Shown: positions 16,037-24,767 of the stretch, piece by piece
Layout of the letters: every line of letters starts with the position of its first letter
Position numbering within the stretch: the stretch's first letter is position 1
NCBI GenBank assembly: GCA_910586215.1
Contig: CAJUGH010000001.1
Location: 252,546 to 316,545, forward strand
Direction: 5' to 3'
Origin: an uncultured Acetatifactor sp.
GTDB taxonomy: Bacteria > Bacillota > Clostridia > Lachnospirales > Lachnospiraceae
DNA: 64,000 bases
Translations under genes and position numbers: made by a program
Notes under the pieces: generated by a model
Database searches by the model: none
Told to the model about the DNA's origin: nothing
What the model saw: the letters and a program-made list of their open reading frames with translations, nothing else

Positions 16037-18478
16037 ATGGAGACAATTGCACTGCATCTGGATCAGGTGGAAGACATGTTTTTGGCTTTTTCCTGGGAGA
16101 AGGAAGAGGATGCCACCAGCAAGGTATTCTGGTCAGACCGGTATTCGGAGACCATGACATACAAATGTGTCTATGAGGGGGACGGGAACCAGTATACCCT
16201 GCACAAGGCCACCCATGTGCCCCACTATGTGAAGGTGGAACTGTGGAAACAGGGGGAGAAGATTGCAGAGAGTAGTCCTCTGAAGACCCCAGTGAAGAAA
16301 GTCTGGAAGGAACAGCTGGAGCAGCTTAACCGTGGACTGATCGCCATCAAGACAAAGGACGGCGTGTTCCTGGGATGGCGCATGTTCCTGAAAGAAGCCA
16401 CTGGCTATACCCAGACGGGGATGAGCGGCACGGACTATGTGGTATATAAGAATGGAGAGAGGCTGGCGCTTGTGACGGACAGCACCAATTACCTGGACAG
16501 GGAGGGAACCCTGCAGGATCTGTATGCAGTGGCAGCGGTAAAGGAAGGAACAGCAGGAGAAGGTGTCCGGGAGGAGAAGGCCTGTGAACCTGTGGCGGTA
16601 AATCCCAAATCTTACATCGAGATCCCCATGCAGGTGCCTGAGGGAGGGGTGACTCCGGCAGGGGATGCCTATACCTACAGGGCCAATGACATGAGTGTGG
16701 GGGATGTGGACGGGGACGGGGAGTATGAGTTCTTCGTGAAATGGGATCCCTCCAATTCCCAGGATGTATCCATCAAGGGATACACAGGGAAATGTTTTAT
16801 TGACTGCTATAAGCTTTCCGGCAGGCTGCTGTGGCGTCTGGACATGGGAGTCAATATCCGGGCAGGGGCGCACTATACCCAGTTCATGGTATATGATTTT
16901 GACGGGGACGGGAAGGCAGAGATGTCTGTGAAGACAGCCCCTGGCACCTGTATGACAACTTACAGGGAAGACGGCAGTGTGGAAAGTGTGCGGTATATTA
17001 CTTTGCCACAGGAGGATGTGCAGAAGGGTATTACCCACCAGGACAATTATGTGTGCAGTGCCCAGGACTATTATGAGCACATTGTGGAGATGTTCCAGCA
17101 GTGGCATACCTATCCGGAGGTGGCAAGCGGAAGGTGGCCAGCTACTCTGGAGGAATGCTTCCATATAGAACCCAGGTATTCCTATCCCTTGTCTGATACA
17201 GATGCAAGGGCCTTGGCAGATTTCTTCATGGATGAGTACGCACCTTCCCGTAGTCCAAAAAACGAACTGCGGAAATTCGAGGGATTTATCTACCGGGGAC
17301 CAGAGTATCTGACCATGTTCGGCGGGGACGGGACAGAACTGGAGACTATTGCCTTTCCTCATCCCAGGGAAGATGACGGGCTGCGCTGGGGAGATTATGC
17401 CATGAAACGCATCGAGCCCTGCAACAGGGTGGACCGGTTCCTGTCCGGTGTGGCCTACCTGGACGGGGAAAGGCCATACCTGGTTATCTGCAGGGGGTAC
17501 TATACCAGGACCACTGTGGTGGCTTATGATTTCTTTGAGGGAAAGCATAGAGTAAAGTTTGATATCGACAGTGGCCATGTGCCCATGGACAATCCTTTCT
17601 GGGCAAGTCCTCACGGAGAAGCAGGCACGGATCCCGTGTACGGCTGCCTGGCAGGGCAGGGCAACCACAGCCTGTCCACGGCAGACTTAGACGGGGATGG
17701 CTGCCAGGAGATTATCTACGGTGCTGCTGCCATTGACCATGACGGAAGTGTGCTGTATTCCTCGGAGGATGTACTGCCAGATGGGAAGACGGTAGCGCGT
17801 CTGGGGCATGGGGATGCCATGCATGTGGCAGTGATCGACCCTGACAGGCCGGGTTTCCAGATCTTCAATGTGTTCGAGGGAGCCAGTGCAGTGCCATATG
17901 GCTGGGCCCTCCGGGACGGGGAGACCGGGAAAGTGTTCTTCGGGGAATACGCGGAAGAAGACCTGGGCCGGTGCATGATCGGGGACGTGAGTCCCGGGGT
18001 ACGGGGCTTAAGCGTCTGGGTCAAGGAGATGTACGATTGCAAGGGCAACAAATTGCCCGATAAGGTCTTAGGAACCAACCAGAGTATTCGGTTTGCCGCC
18101 GATCTGACTACCCAGATAACGGATGGTGCAGATCATATCCATGGAAAACACATCGGTGTGGTGGGAGACAATACCCACGGCGTGATGCTGACACCGGAAG
18201 GAACACTTACCAACAATGGAACCAAAGGGAATCCCTGCCTGGTGGCGGATTTGTTCGGAGACTACCGGGAAGAACTGGTGCTGCGTACGGAGGACAGCAG
18301 TGCTATCCGCATCTACACAGGGTTAGAGATCAGTCATCATAAGCTGTTTACCTTGATGCATGATACCATGTACCGTACGGGCATCGCCTGGCAGAATAAC
18401 TGCTATAACCAGCCCTGCTATACCAAGTTCTATTACGCCAGTGACATGGATTTCTCCCAGGTGCTGCCGTATCTGTAA
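16037..18478 (+). CDS. Rhamnogalacturonan lyase, PL11 family (YesW/YesX-like)
   Basis: Cleaves the rhamnose-galacturonate backbone of rhamnogalacturonan-I by beta-elimination. The 813-residue sequence has PL11 landmarks: L-N-R-G-L-I-A-I, Y-R-A-N-D-M-S-V-G-D-V-D-G-D-G-E-Y-E, V-K-W-D-P-S-N-S, I-R-A-G-A-H-Y-T-Q-F-M-V-Y-D-F-D-G-D-G-K-A-E and a later D-L-D-G-D-G. The repeated D-x-D-G-D-G loops are calcium sites of the beta-propeller. No signal peptide is seen, so it probably acts in the cytoplasm on imported oligomers, unlike secreted YesW. ATG 16037 is supported by GGAAAGGGG; an upstream in-frame start at 15956 is less likely. It lies between lplA and the GH2-like gene. Confidence 0.92.
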   Translation: METIALHLDQVEDMFLAFSWEKEEDATSKVFWSDRYSETMTYKCVYEGDGNQYTLHKATHVPHYVKVELWKQGEKIAESSPLKTPVKKVWKEQLEQLNRGLIAIKTKDGVFLGWRMFLKEATGYTQTGMSGTDYVVYKNGERLALVTDSTNYLDREGTLQDLYAVAAVKEGTAGEGVREEKACEPVAVNPKSYIEIPMQVPEGGVTPAGDAYTYRANDMSVGDVDGDGEYEFFVKWDPSNSQDVSIKGYTGKCFIDCYKLSGRLLWRLDMGVNIRAGAHYTQFMVYDFDGDGKAEMSVKTAPGTCMTTYREDGSVESVRYITLPQEDVQKGITHQDNYVCSAQDYYEHIVEMFQQWHTYPEVASGRWPATLEECFHIEPRYSYPLSDTDARALADFFMDEYAPSRSPKNELRKFEGFIYRGPEYLTMFGGDGTELETIAFPHPREDDGLRWGDYAMKRIEPCNRVDRFLSGVAYLDGERPYLVICRGYYTRTTVVAYDFFEGKHRVKFDIDSGHVPMDNPFWASPHGEAGTDPVYGCLAGQGNHSLSTADLDGDGCQEIIYGAAAIDHDGSVLYSSEDVLPDGKTVARLGHGDAMHVAVIDPDRPGFQIFNVFEGASAVPYGWALRDGETGKVFFGEYAEEDLGRCMIGDVSPGVRGLSVWVKEMYDCKGNKLPDKVLGTNQSIRFAADLTTQITDGADHIHGKHIGVVGDNTHGVMLTPEGTLTNNGTKGNPCLVADLFGDYREELVLRTEDSSAIRIYTGLEISHHKLFTLMHDTMYRTGIAWQNNCYNQPCYTKFYYASDMDFSQVLPYL

Positions 18479-18501
18479 AGGTTACGGGGCAGCACCAGCC
18501 C

Positions 18502-18539
18502 GTGACAGGCAACCTGTAAAGTGACGGGTAACCTGCAAA
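18502..18539 (+). repeat. Tandem 19-bp direct repeat before the GH2-like gene
   Basis: Two adjacent units, GTGACAGGCAACCTGTAAA and GTGACGGGTAACCTGCAAA, differ at three positions. They lie downstream of the lyase stop codon, next to GGTTACGGG, which can pair with the CCCGTGAC region. Confidence 0.6.
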
Positions 18540-18603
18540 ATAACAATTCATCAAAAGCGTGTAAATGGAAAAATCGTAAAAATAACCTACAGGAGGGAAC
18601 AGG

Positions 18604-21600
18604 ATGTACCTATCTATGGCAGGGGAGTGGAAGATCTCCCTGGAAGCAGAGGAAGGCATGCAACAGGGAACGATTGCTCTTCCCGGTATCCTGCAGGGGG
18701 CCGGATATGGGAATCCCATCACAAGGGATACGCCATGGGTCAGCAGCCTCCATGACGGCTTCTGGTACCAACAGGAGCCTTACCAGTATGCACAGGGAGA
18801 GGGACAGGTGAATGTCCCTTTCCTGTCTCAGCCCCCGCGGCATTTTTTGGGGAAAGCTTACTATGAGAGAACTTTTGTGGTAACAGGATCACCCGCAGGA
18901 AATACTGTCGGGAAGGCCTGGGCAGGAGAGCCGGGCAGTGACCAGGAATGGTACTTTTTCGCGGAACTGGCCAGGTGGCGTTCCACGGTATGGGTAGACG
19001 GTGTAGAATGCGGAAGCTGCTGTAGCCTGTGTACCCCTCATGAGATCAAGCTGGGCAGGCTCGCGGCAGGGGAACATCGTATCAGGGTGTGTATGGACAC
19101 GGCCATGCAATATCCCTACAGGCCGGATGGCCACGGGGTATCGGATGCCCTGGGTGCCACATGGAATGGTATGGCCGGGGAGATCGCCCTGTATACGGAA
19201 TCTGTACACAGAGAGCGGATACAGGCCAGGCAGGAGTATGCCAGGATCCATGTAAGGAGGGTGGAAGCGGAAGGAGGACGGTTCCTGGTGGATGGTCAGC
19301 CGGTCTATTTCAGGGCCACCCATTTCGGCGGGGAGTACCCCCTTACCGGTTATCCTGTCACGGAAGTAAGCTGGTGGCAGAATAAGATGAAGATCATAAA
19401 GGAATGGGGGCTGAATGCCATCCGTTTTCATTCCTGCTGTCCTCCGGAGGCGGCTTTTTGTGCTGCCGACAGGGAGGATATCTATCTGTTGGTGGAATGC
19501 GGCATGTGGAATGACTTTGCCAATGGGGAGAGGGGGCAGGAGATGGCTGGGGTGCTCCGGGAGGAGAGCAGGCGGATCCTGGACTTTTTCGGACATCATC
19601 CCTCCTTCCTGTTCTTCTCTTCCGGCAATGAACCGGGTGGGGACTGGTATGAGTCCTTGACAGCCTGGGTGGAAGAAATCCGGGAATACGACAGGCAGCT
19701 TGGCTATGAGGGAAGAAGGCTCTATACGGCGCAGTCGGGATGGCATTATCCAATGCCACCTTCCCAGATAGAGGGGACGGACTTTATCTATTTCCATCGT
19801 TCCGGGTATGGGCCTTACAGAGGAGGTACCATCCGCAATCCCCTGGGATGGAAAGGAAAGACTTACAGTCCTTCCCTGGAAGGGGTGCAAAAACCTGTCA
19901 TCTGCCATGAACTGGGACAGTGGTGCGCCTATCCGGATTTTGCAGTCATAGACAAGTTCAAGGGGTACCTGCATCCTGGCAATTATCTGGTATTCCGGGA
20001 GAATGCCAGGGCAAAGGGACTGCTTGGCTACAACAGGGAATTTGTGACATGTACCGGGGAGAACCAGCTTAGGCTCTACAAAGAAGAACTGGAAGCAAAT
20101 TTCCGGACCAGGGAGTTACAGGGTTTCGAACTTCTGGATCTGCACGACTACCTGGGACAGGGCACCGCAGTGGTAGGGTTCCTGGATGCCTTCTGGGAGA
20201 ATAAGGGATATGCCAGGCCGGAGCAGTTCAGGTGTTTCTGTCAGGATACAGTGATCCTGGCAGTCTGCCGGTCTTATGTGTGGAAGAACACGGAGCAGGC
20301 GGTGATCCCTCTATGGGTCTGTCATTATGGAAGGGAAGACCTAAAAGAGGGTGTGCTGTGCTGGAAGGTAGTCCAGGAATCCGGTAAGAGCTATTCTGCC
20401 GGGATAGATGGCCCGGACGGGAATGGCAGCAGATCCGGGAATCCGGGGAAGCCGCAGGTTCTGTATCAGGGGGAACTGTCCTGTGGGGAGATAGCCCGGG
20501 GCGGCAATACCCTGGCAGGGGAAATCATACTGTCCTTCAATGACATACAGGAAAATGTCTGGTTACGGCTGGAAGTCTGGCTGGAGATCCGTAAGCAGGA
20601 GAATCAGGAACTGGGATCCTGGGAACGGATATCTGTCATAAGCCGAAATAGCTGGCCTCTACATGTATTTGCGGCATCCGGTACAGGGGCAGATACGGGC
20701 AGTGACCACCCGAATGCAGACACCATTTTCTGCTATACCAAAAGCTGGCAGGAGGCGAAGGCGGCCCTGGCCCAGGGAGGTGCTGTGGTGTATACGCCTT
20801 ATCTTGGGGAACTTGATTATGACTGCCCGCCCCTGTCCATGAAAAATGTGTTCTGGAACGGACAGATGGGACCTTCCTGGGGGCGTTCCCTGGGACTGGT
20901 GGTCCAGGACGCCCATCCGATCTTCTCCCATTTCCCTACAGGGCATTCCGGGGGATGGCAGTGGGAGGATATCCTGGAGCATGCCAGGGGAATCTGTATG
21001 GAAGGGATGGAAGGAATAGAGCCAGTTGTGCGTCCGGTGGATGACTGGAACAGGAATCTGTCCCTGGGGCTGATATTCGAGGCCAGGGTGCTCTCCGGGA
21101 AGCTGCTGGTGGTTTCAGCAGACCTGGAGGGGACATTTGAGGACAGACCTGCTGCCTATTCCTTGAAGAAGGCCATTTTGCAGTATGCAGCATCGGCGGC
21201 TTTTTCTCCTGGGGTAGTCCTGGAACCAGCCAGCCTGGAGGAGAGGCTGTTTCCCGTACACCGCATGGAAATGCTGACGGAGACAGTATATTATGGGGAG
21301 GATGCCACCGTACAGGGCGGGGAAGCCCTGGTGACGCCAGATCCGGGTACCAGTGTCAGAATCTGCCAGCAGGCATTCCCTATCCATGTGACGGTGCGCC
21401 TGAAATCTCCTGCGGAGGTGGCCGGGGTCCTGTATGTGCCGGGACAGCGGGATAGAATGACGGAGGGGATGGCGCGGGAGTACGGTATTTTTTACCGGGA
21501 TGTGCAGTCGGGCCAGATGCGTCCTGGGGCGGCAGGCTGTTTCACTAATACCAGAAGACAGCAGAAGGTAATGTTTGAAGAGACTGTACTGACGGATGTG

Positions 21601-21831
21601 ATAGAATGCAGGATATATTCTGCCTACGGGTGTGAAGGCAGATGGGGCTGGCAGGCCATGGGAGCGGGATGGAAATGGATGTGGCAGCCCAAAAAGGTGG
21701 TGGCGCAGCTGGCAGGCCTGCATGTGCTTAGTCCCAAGGATCTGGCAGGGGATGGGTATGGAACGGCCTTAGGGGATATCCTGTTCTGGAACCAGGAACA
21801 GAAATCGGCTACAAAGGAGATTGAAGGATGA
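18604..21831 (+). CDS. GH2-like glycoside hydrolase in the rhamnogalacturonan locus
   Basis: A large (1075 aa) cytoplasmic clan GH-A type enzyme. The N-terminal sugar-binding beta-sandwich includes R-H-F-L-G-K-A-Y-Y-E-R-T-F and W-R-S-T-V-W-V-D-G. An immunoglobulin-like region leads to a TIM barrel with V-D-G-Q-P-V-Y-F-R-A-T-H-F-G-G-E and G-L-N-A-I-R-F-H-S. S-G-N-E-P-G-G carries the likely acid/base Glu343, and I-C-H-E-L-G-Q-W the likely nucleophile Glu436. The C-terminal half is beta-rich and not recognised. AGGAGGG precedes the ATG. The stop overlaps the next start as ATGA, so it is translationally coupled to the YetA-like gene. The substrate is probably a galactosyl, glucuronyl or galacturonyl side group of RG-I; the exact specificity cannot be read from sequence. 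Confidence 0.8.
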   Translation: MYLSMAGEWKISLEAEEGMQQGTIALPGILQGAGYGNPITRDTPWVSSLHDGFWYQQEPYQYAQGEGQVNVPFLSQPPRHFLGKAYYERTFVVTGSPAGNTVGKAWAGEPGSDQEWYFFAELARWRSTVWVDGVECGSCCSLCTPHEIKLGRLAAGEHRIRVCMDTAMQYPYRPDGHGVSDALGATWNGMAGEIALYTESVHRERIQARQEYARIHVRRVEAEGGRFLVDGQPVYFRATHFGGEYPLTGYPVTEVSWWQNKMKIIKEWGLNAIRFHSCCPPEAAFCAADREDIYLLVECGMWNDFANGERGQEMAGVLREESRRILDFFGHHPSFLFFSSGNEPGGDWYESLTAWVEEIREYDRQLGYEGRRLYTAQSGWHYPMPPSQIEGTDFIYFHRSGYGPYRGGTIRNPLGWKGKTYSPSLEGVQKPVICHELGQWCAYPDFAVIDKFKGYLHPGNYLVFRENARAKGLLGYNREFVTCTGENQLRLYKEELEANFRTRELQGFELLDLHDYLGQGTAVVGFLDAFWENKGYARPEQFRCFCQDTVILAVCRSYVWKNTEQAVIPLWVCHYGREDLKEGVLCWKVVQESGKSYSAGIDGPDGNGSRSGNPGKPQVLYQGELSCGEIARGGNTLAGEIILSFNDIQENVWLRLEVWLEIRKQENQELGSWERISVISRNSWPLHVFAASGTGADTGSDHPNADTIFCYTKSWQEAKAALAQGGAVVYTPYLGELDYDCPPLSMKNVFWNGQMGPSWGRSLGLVVQDAHPIFSHFPTGHSGGWQWEDILEHARGICMEGMEGIEPVVRPVDDWNRNLSLGLIFEARVLSGKLLVVSADLEGTFEDRPAAYSLKKAILQYAASAAFSPGVVLEPASLEERLFPVHRMEMLTETVYYGEDATVQGGEALVTPDPGTSVRICQQAFPIHVTVRLKSPAEVAGVLYVPGQRDRMTEGMAREYGIFYRDVQSGQMRPGAAGCFTNTRRQQKVMFEETVLTDVIECRIYSAYGCEGRWGWQAMGAGWKWMWQPKKVVAQLAGLHVLSPKDLAGDGYGTALGDILFWNQEQKSATKEIEG

Positions 21832-24500
21832 GATTACATGCATTGGAGCAAGGAAGGCACTTTGGATACACCACTTTTGGCTGTATGTGGAAGCAGGGGG
21901 AATGCCGGGAGGATACCACCTACATCTGTACGGCGGAAGGGGAAGACGGGAATGTACAGGAGGTACCGGTCCAGTCCAGGGTCACGGCCTATTGGCCGGA
22001 CGGCACTGTGAAATGGACGGCCCACACCGGGGATGCAGCCAGGCTTGGGGACAAGATCCAGGTGCAGCCGGGAGTAGCAGCCCCCTGCAGGGAAGGAATC
22101 CGGTACCAGGAGACAGAAGAGGAGTTGATCCTGCAGGCTGGGACGGTCCTGGTAAAGATCCGGAAAGTGGGCAGCCGTCTTTTCGAGACTGTGGAGCAAC
22201 AGGGAAAGGTCTGCCTGGAAGCCGGGGAGGCAGTACTGCTTTTAGAGAAACCAGTGCAGGTTCAGGGGCTTCCTGGAAAGATAAAGAAGGAGTATCAAGG
22301 GCTTGTGGAACAGGTGACTTTGGAAGAGCGCGGCTTCCTGCGGGCCATCGTCCGGTATGACGGCATTCATGTGTCAAAGGATGGAGAGCGGAAGATACCT
22401 TTTGTGATCCGGATGGAAGTGGGATACCAGAATCCGAACCTAAAATTTATCCACACCTTTCTCTACGATGGAGATGAGAACCAGGACTTTCTAAAGGGAC
22501 TGGGTATCCGTTTCCAGTCTCCCCTGGCGGGGGCATTATACAACCGCCATGTGAAATTCACGGGGGATCACGGCGTGTTCCATGAGACCCTGGTGCCGTT
22601 GACTTCCTGGCGTCCCAGGGTCCCGGAGGAAATCTACCGGCGCCAGATGGCAGGGGAAAAACTGCTCCTGGAAGGAACAGACAAGGAAATTGTGGATAAG
22701 GTGCTCCAGGATGTGCCTTACTGGAGCGAATATGACCTGTGCCAGGACAGTGTGAGCCACTTTGGTATCCGGAAGAAGCAGCGGGGGGATCATCTGTGTG
22801 CCATTGACTGTCTTCATGGGGTACATACGGCAGGCGGTGCTGCCTTTGGTTCGGAATCTGGATCTGTGATGGTGGCGGTCCGGGACTTCTGGGAGAAGTA
22901 TCCCTCCGGCATCACTTTCCAGGGACTGGAGGGAGAGGAGGCAGCCTGCACCCTCTGGTTCTGGTCTCCTGGAGCACCAGCCATGGATTTCAGGCATTAT
23001 GCGGATAGGGGATACAATCAGGTCTGTTATGAGGGCTATGACTACAAGGGGGCTGACCCGGTAGGCATTGCATGTACCAGCGAATGTGCCATTTCCTTTT
23101 CGGGGGACATGATCCCGGCAGATGGGGAGATGGAGGCATTTGCCGCCATGGTAAACCATCCGCCTGTGTATGTGGGCACACCCCGGTTTTACCATGAAAT
23201 GCGTGCCTTCGGTTACTGGTCCCTGCCCTCCTATGAGACGGAGATGGAGAGGTGGCTGGAAGGGCAGCTGGAGGCGGCTTTTGCCTTCTACAGCAATGAG
23301 GTGGAGCAGCGCGGGTGGTATGGCATGTTCAATTACGGGGATGTGATGCACACCTATGACGGTATGCGCCATGAATGGAAATACGACATCGGTGGATTCG
23401 CCTGGGACAATACGGAACTGGTGCCTACCCTGTGGCTGTGGCAGTATTTCCTGCACACAGGCCGGGCAGATGTGTTCCGGATGGCAGAGCGGCTGTCCCG
23501 GCATACCTCTGAAGTGGATGTGTATCATATGGGAAAGTATAAGGGACTTGGTTCCCGGCACAATGTGCGCCACTGGGGCTGTCCCTGCAAGGAGGCCAGG
23601 ATCGCCATGGCTTCCCACCACAGGTATTACTATTATCTCACTGGAGACCGCCGGATGGAGGATATTTTCGAGGAACTGAAGGACAATGAGTACAGCTTCC
23701 TGAACAAGGATCCATTGGGAGACTTTTTTGATAAGAAGGACATGGTATATCCCAGCCATGCCAGGAGCGGGCCGGACTGGTCTTCCCTGTGTTCCAACTG
23801 GATGACCCGCTGGGAGCGGTTCAACGATACCAGATACCGGGACAAGATCCTTACAGGCATAGAGGATCTGAAAAAGGCACCTTTGAAGCTGGTGAGCGGA
23901 CCGGATTTTGAATTTGACCCTGCCACCTGCCACCTGCGCTACATCGGGGAACGGACCACAGGGGGATGCCATCTCCAGGTCTGCATGGGGGCGCCGGCTG
24001 TGTGGACGGAAATGGCAGATCTTCTGGGGGATGAGGAGTGGAAGCGCATGATTGCGGACCTGGGCCGTTTCTACTATCTGCCCCGCCGGGAACAGATCCA
24101 GGAATCCGGCGGACTGATCGGGGACCGGGAATTTACCCTGCCCCTGCTGGCAGCGGCGGTGGCTGCTTATGGGGCCTGGTACCTGCAGGATGTAGTGCTG
24201 GCAGAGCGCACCTGGCGGGTGCTGCTGCAGGCGCTGCTGAAAGGGCCTGAGGAGGACTTGGAGAATGGGACGGATGCAGGAGAGAGCCTGGAAGGCTTTG
24301 ACGGTGTTCTGGAACTGGAGAACACAGGCAACCAGGCCCTGCTGCGGGAGATCCCCTGGGTGACCACGAATTTCACGGCCCAGTTTTGCCTGAATACCAT
24401 CATGGCCCTGGATTTTATCCGGGAACAGCTACCGGCTACCATGCAGGAGGCCAGAAGACTGGCAGCTTCGGGGGATGGGGAGATGCACCATAAGGCATAG
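21828..24500 (+). CDS. YetA-like exo-rhamnogalacturonan lyase family protein
   Basis: An 890-residue protein of the PcRGLX/YetA group: an N-terminal beta barrel-like domain, a central beta-sandwich and a C-terminal alpha/alpha toroid (family knowledge; PcRGLX is a fungal PL26 exo-lyase of rhamnogalacturonan). Seen here are the opening F-G-Y-T-T-F-G-C-M-W-K-Q-G and Y-W-P-D-G-T-V-K-W-T-A-H. Aromatic and His-rich segments follow, such as R-G-W-Y-G-M-F-N-Y-G-D-V-M-H-T-Y-D and A-W-D-N-T-E-L-V-P-T-L-W-L-W-Q-Y, then S-R-H-N-V-R-H-W-G-C. It overlaps the upstream gene by 4 bp. In B. subtilis yetA likewise sits beside yesW and lplABCD. The product should trim RG oligomers from one end. Confidence 0.85.
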   Translation: MRLHALEQGRHFGYTTFGCMWKQGECREDTTYICTAEGEDGNVQEVPVQSRVTAYWPDGTVKWTAHTGDAARLGDKIQVQPGVAAPCREGIRYQETEEELILQAGTVLVKIRKVGSRLFETVEQQGKVCLEAGEAVLLLEKPVQVQGLPGKIKKEYQGLVEQVTLEERGFLRAIVRYDGIHVSKDGERKIPFVIRMEVGYQNPNLKFIHTFLYDGDENQDFLKGLGIRFQSPLAGALYNRHVKFTGDHGVFHETLVPLTSWRPRVPEEIYRRQMAGEKLLLEGTDKEIVDKVLQDVPYWSEYDLCQDSVSHFGIRKKQRGDHLCAIDCLHGVHTAGGAAFGSESGSVMVAVRDFWEKYPSGITFQGLEGEEAACTLWFWSPGAPAMDFRHYADRGYNQVCYEGYDYKGADPVGIACTSECAISFSGDMIPADGEMEAFAAMVNHPPVYVGTPRFYHEMRAFGYWSLPSYETEMERWLEGQLEAAFAFYSNEVEQRGWYGMFNYGDVMHTYDGMRHEWKYDIGGFAWDNTELVPTLWLWQYFLHTGRADVFRMAERLSRHTSEVDVYHMGKYKGLGSRHNVRHWGCPCKEARIAMASHHRYYYYLTGDRRMEDIFEELKDNEYSFLNKDPLGDFFDKKDMVYPSHARSGPDWSSLCSNWMTRWERFNDTRYRDKILTGIEDLKKAPLKLVSGPDFEFDPATCHLRYIGERTTGGCHLQVCMGAPAVWTEMADLLGDEEWKRMIADLGRFYYLPRREQIQESGGLIGDREFTLPLLAAAVAAYGAWYLQDVVLAERTWRVLLQALLKGPEEDLENGTDAGESLEGFDGVLELENTGNQALLREIPWVTTNFTAQFCLNTIMALDFIREQLPATMQEARRLAASGDGEMHHKA

Positions 24501-24524
24501 GAGAACCTGCAAAAGAATATGCAA

Positions 24525-24553
24525 AAAGAGCCTTGGTGCTCCCAAGGCTCTTT
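24525..24553. terminator. Bidirectional terminator between the YetA-like gene and tRNA-Ala
   Basis: AAAGAGCCTTGG and CCAAGGCTCTTT form a perfect 12-bp stem with a five-base loop, with A- and T-rich flanks usable on both strands. Confidence 0.88.
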
Positions 24554-24556
24554 CCA

Positions 24557-24629
24557 TGGAGCATATGGGATTCGAACCCACGGCCTCAACAATGCGAATG
24601 TTGCGCGCTCCCAACTGCGCTAATGCCCC
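24557..24629 (-). tRNA. tRNA-Ala (anticodon CGC)
   Basis: On the minus strand the gene starts GGGGCAT and ends ATGCTCC plus discriminator A, pairing through the acceptor stem. The D arm is GCGC with loop AGTTGGGA. The anticodon stem CAACA/TGTTG encloses TTCGCAT, giving anticodon CGC for GCG codons. The T arm is GTGGG, TTCGAAT, CCCAT. No CCA is encoded. The length is 73 nt. Confidence 0.95.
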
Positions 24630-24638
24630 ATGCACTTA

Positions 24639-24666
24639 AGTATAGCATAAAATCCGCAAATTGCAA
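24639..24666 (-). promoter_or_regulatory. Promoter of tRNA-Ala
   Basis: Minus-strand TTGCAA (24661-24666) and TATACT (24639-24644) are 16 bp apart, with a TGC extended -10, ending nine bases before the tRNA. Confidence 0.75.
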
Positions 24667-24684
24667 TAGACTTGGAGAATAAAA

Positions 24685-24713
24685 TTGACAGCCTGGCCTG
24701 GATATGGTTTAAT
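24685..24713 (+). promoter_or_regulatory. Promoter of the hydrogenase gene
   Basis: TTGACA (24685-24690) and TTTAAT (24708-24713) are 17 bp apart with TGG before the -10. The start codon lies 55 bp further on. Confidence 0.7.
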
Positions 24714-24767
24714 GAAGAGAGAACTCTTGTTAAAAAATTATCAGTCCAAAGGGGGAAGGTGGAATAT

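Noticed and set aside
16133..17668. Minus-strand frame of 511 codons opposite the PL11 lyase gene
   Set aside because: Shadow of a strongly coding gene; no motif, no start site.
22536..23972. Minus-strand frame of 478 codons opposite the YetA-like gene
   Set aside because: Same reason: antisense artefact of high GC at third positions.
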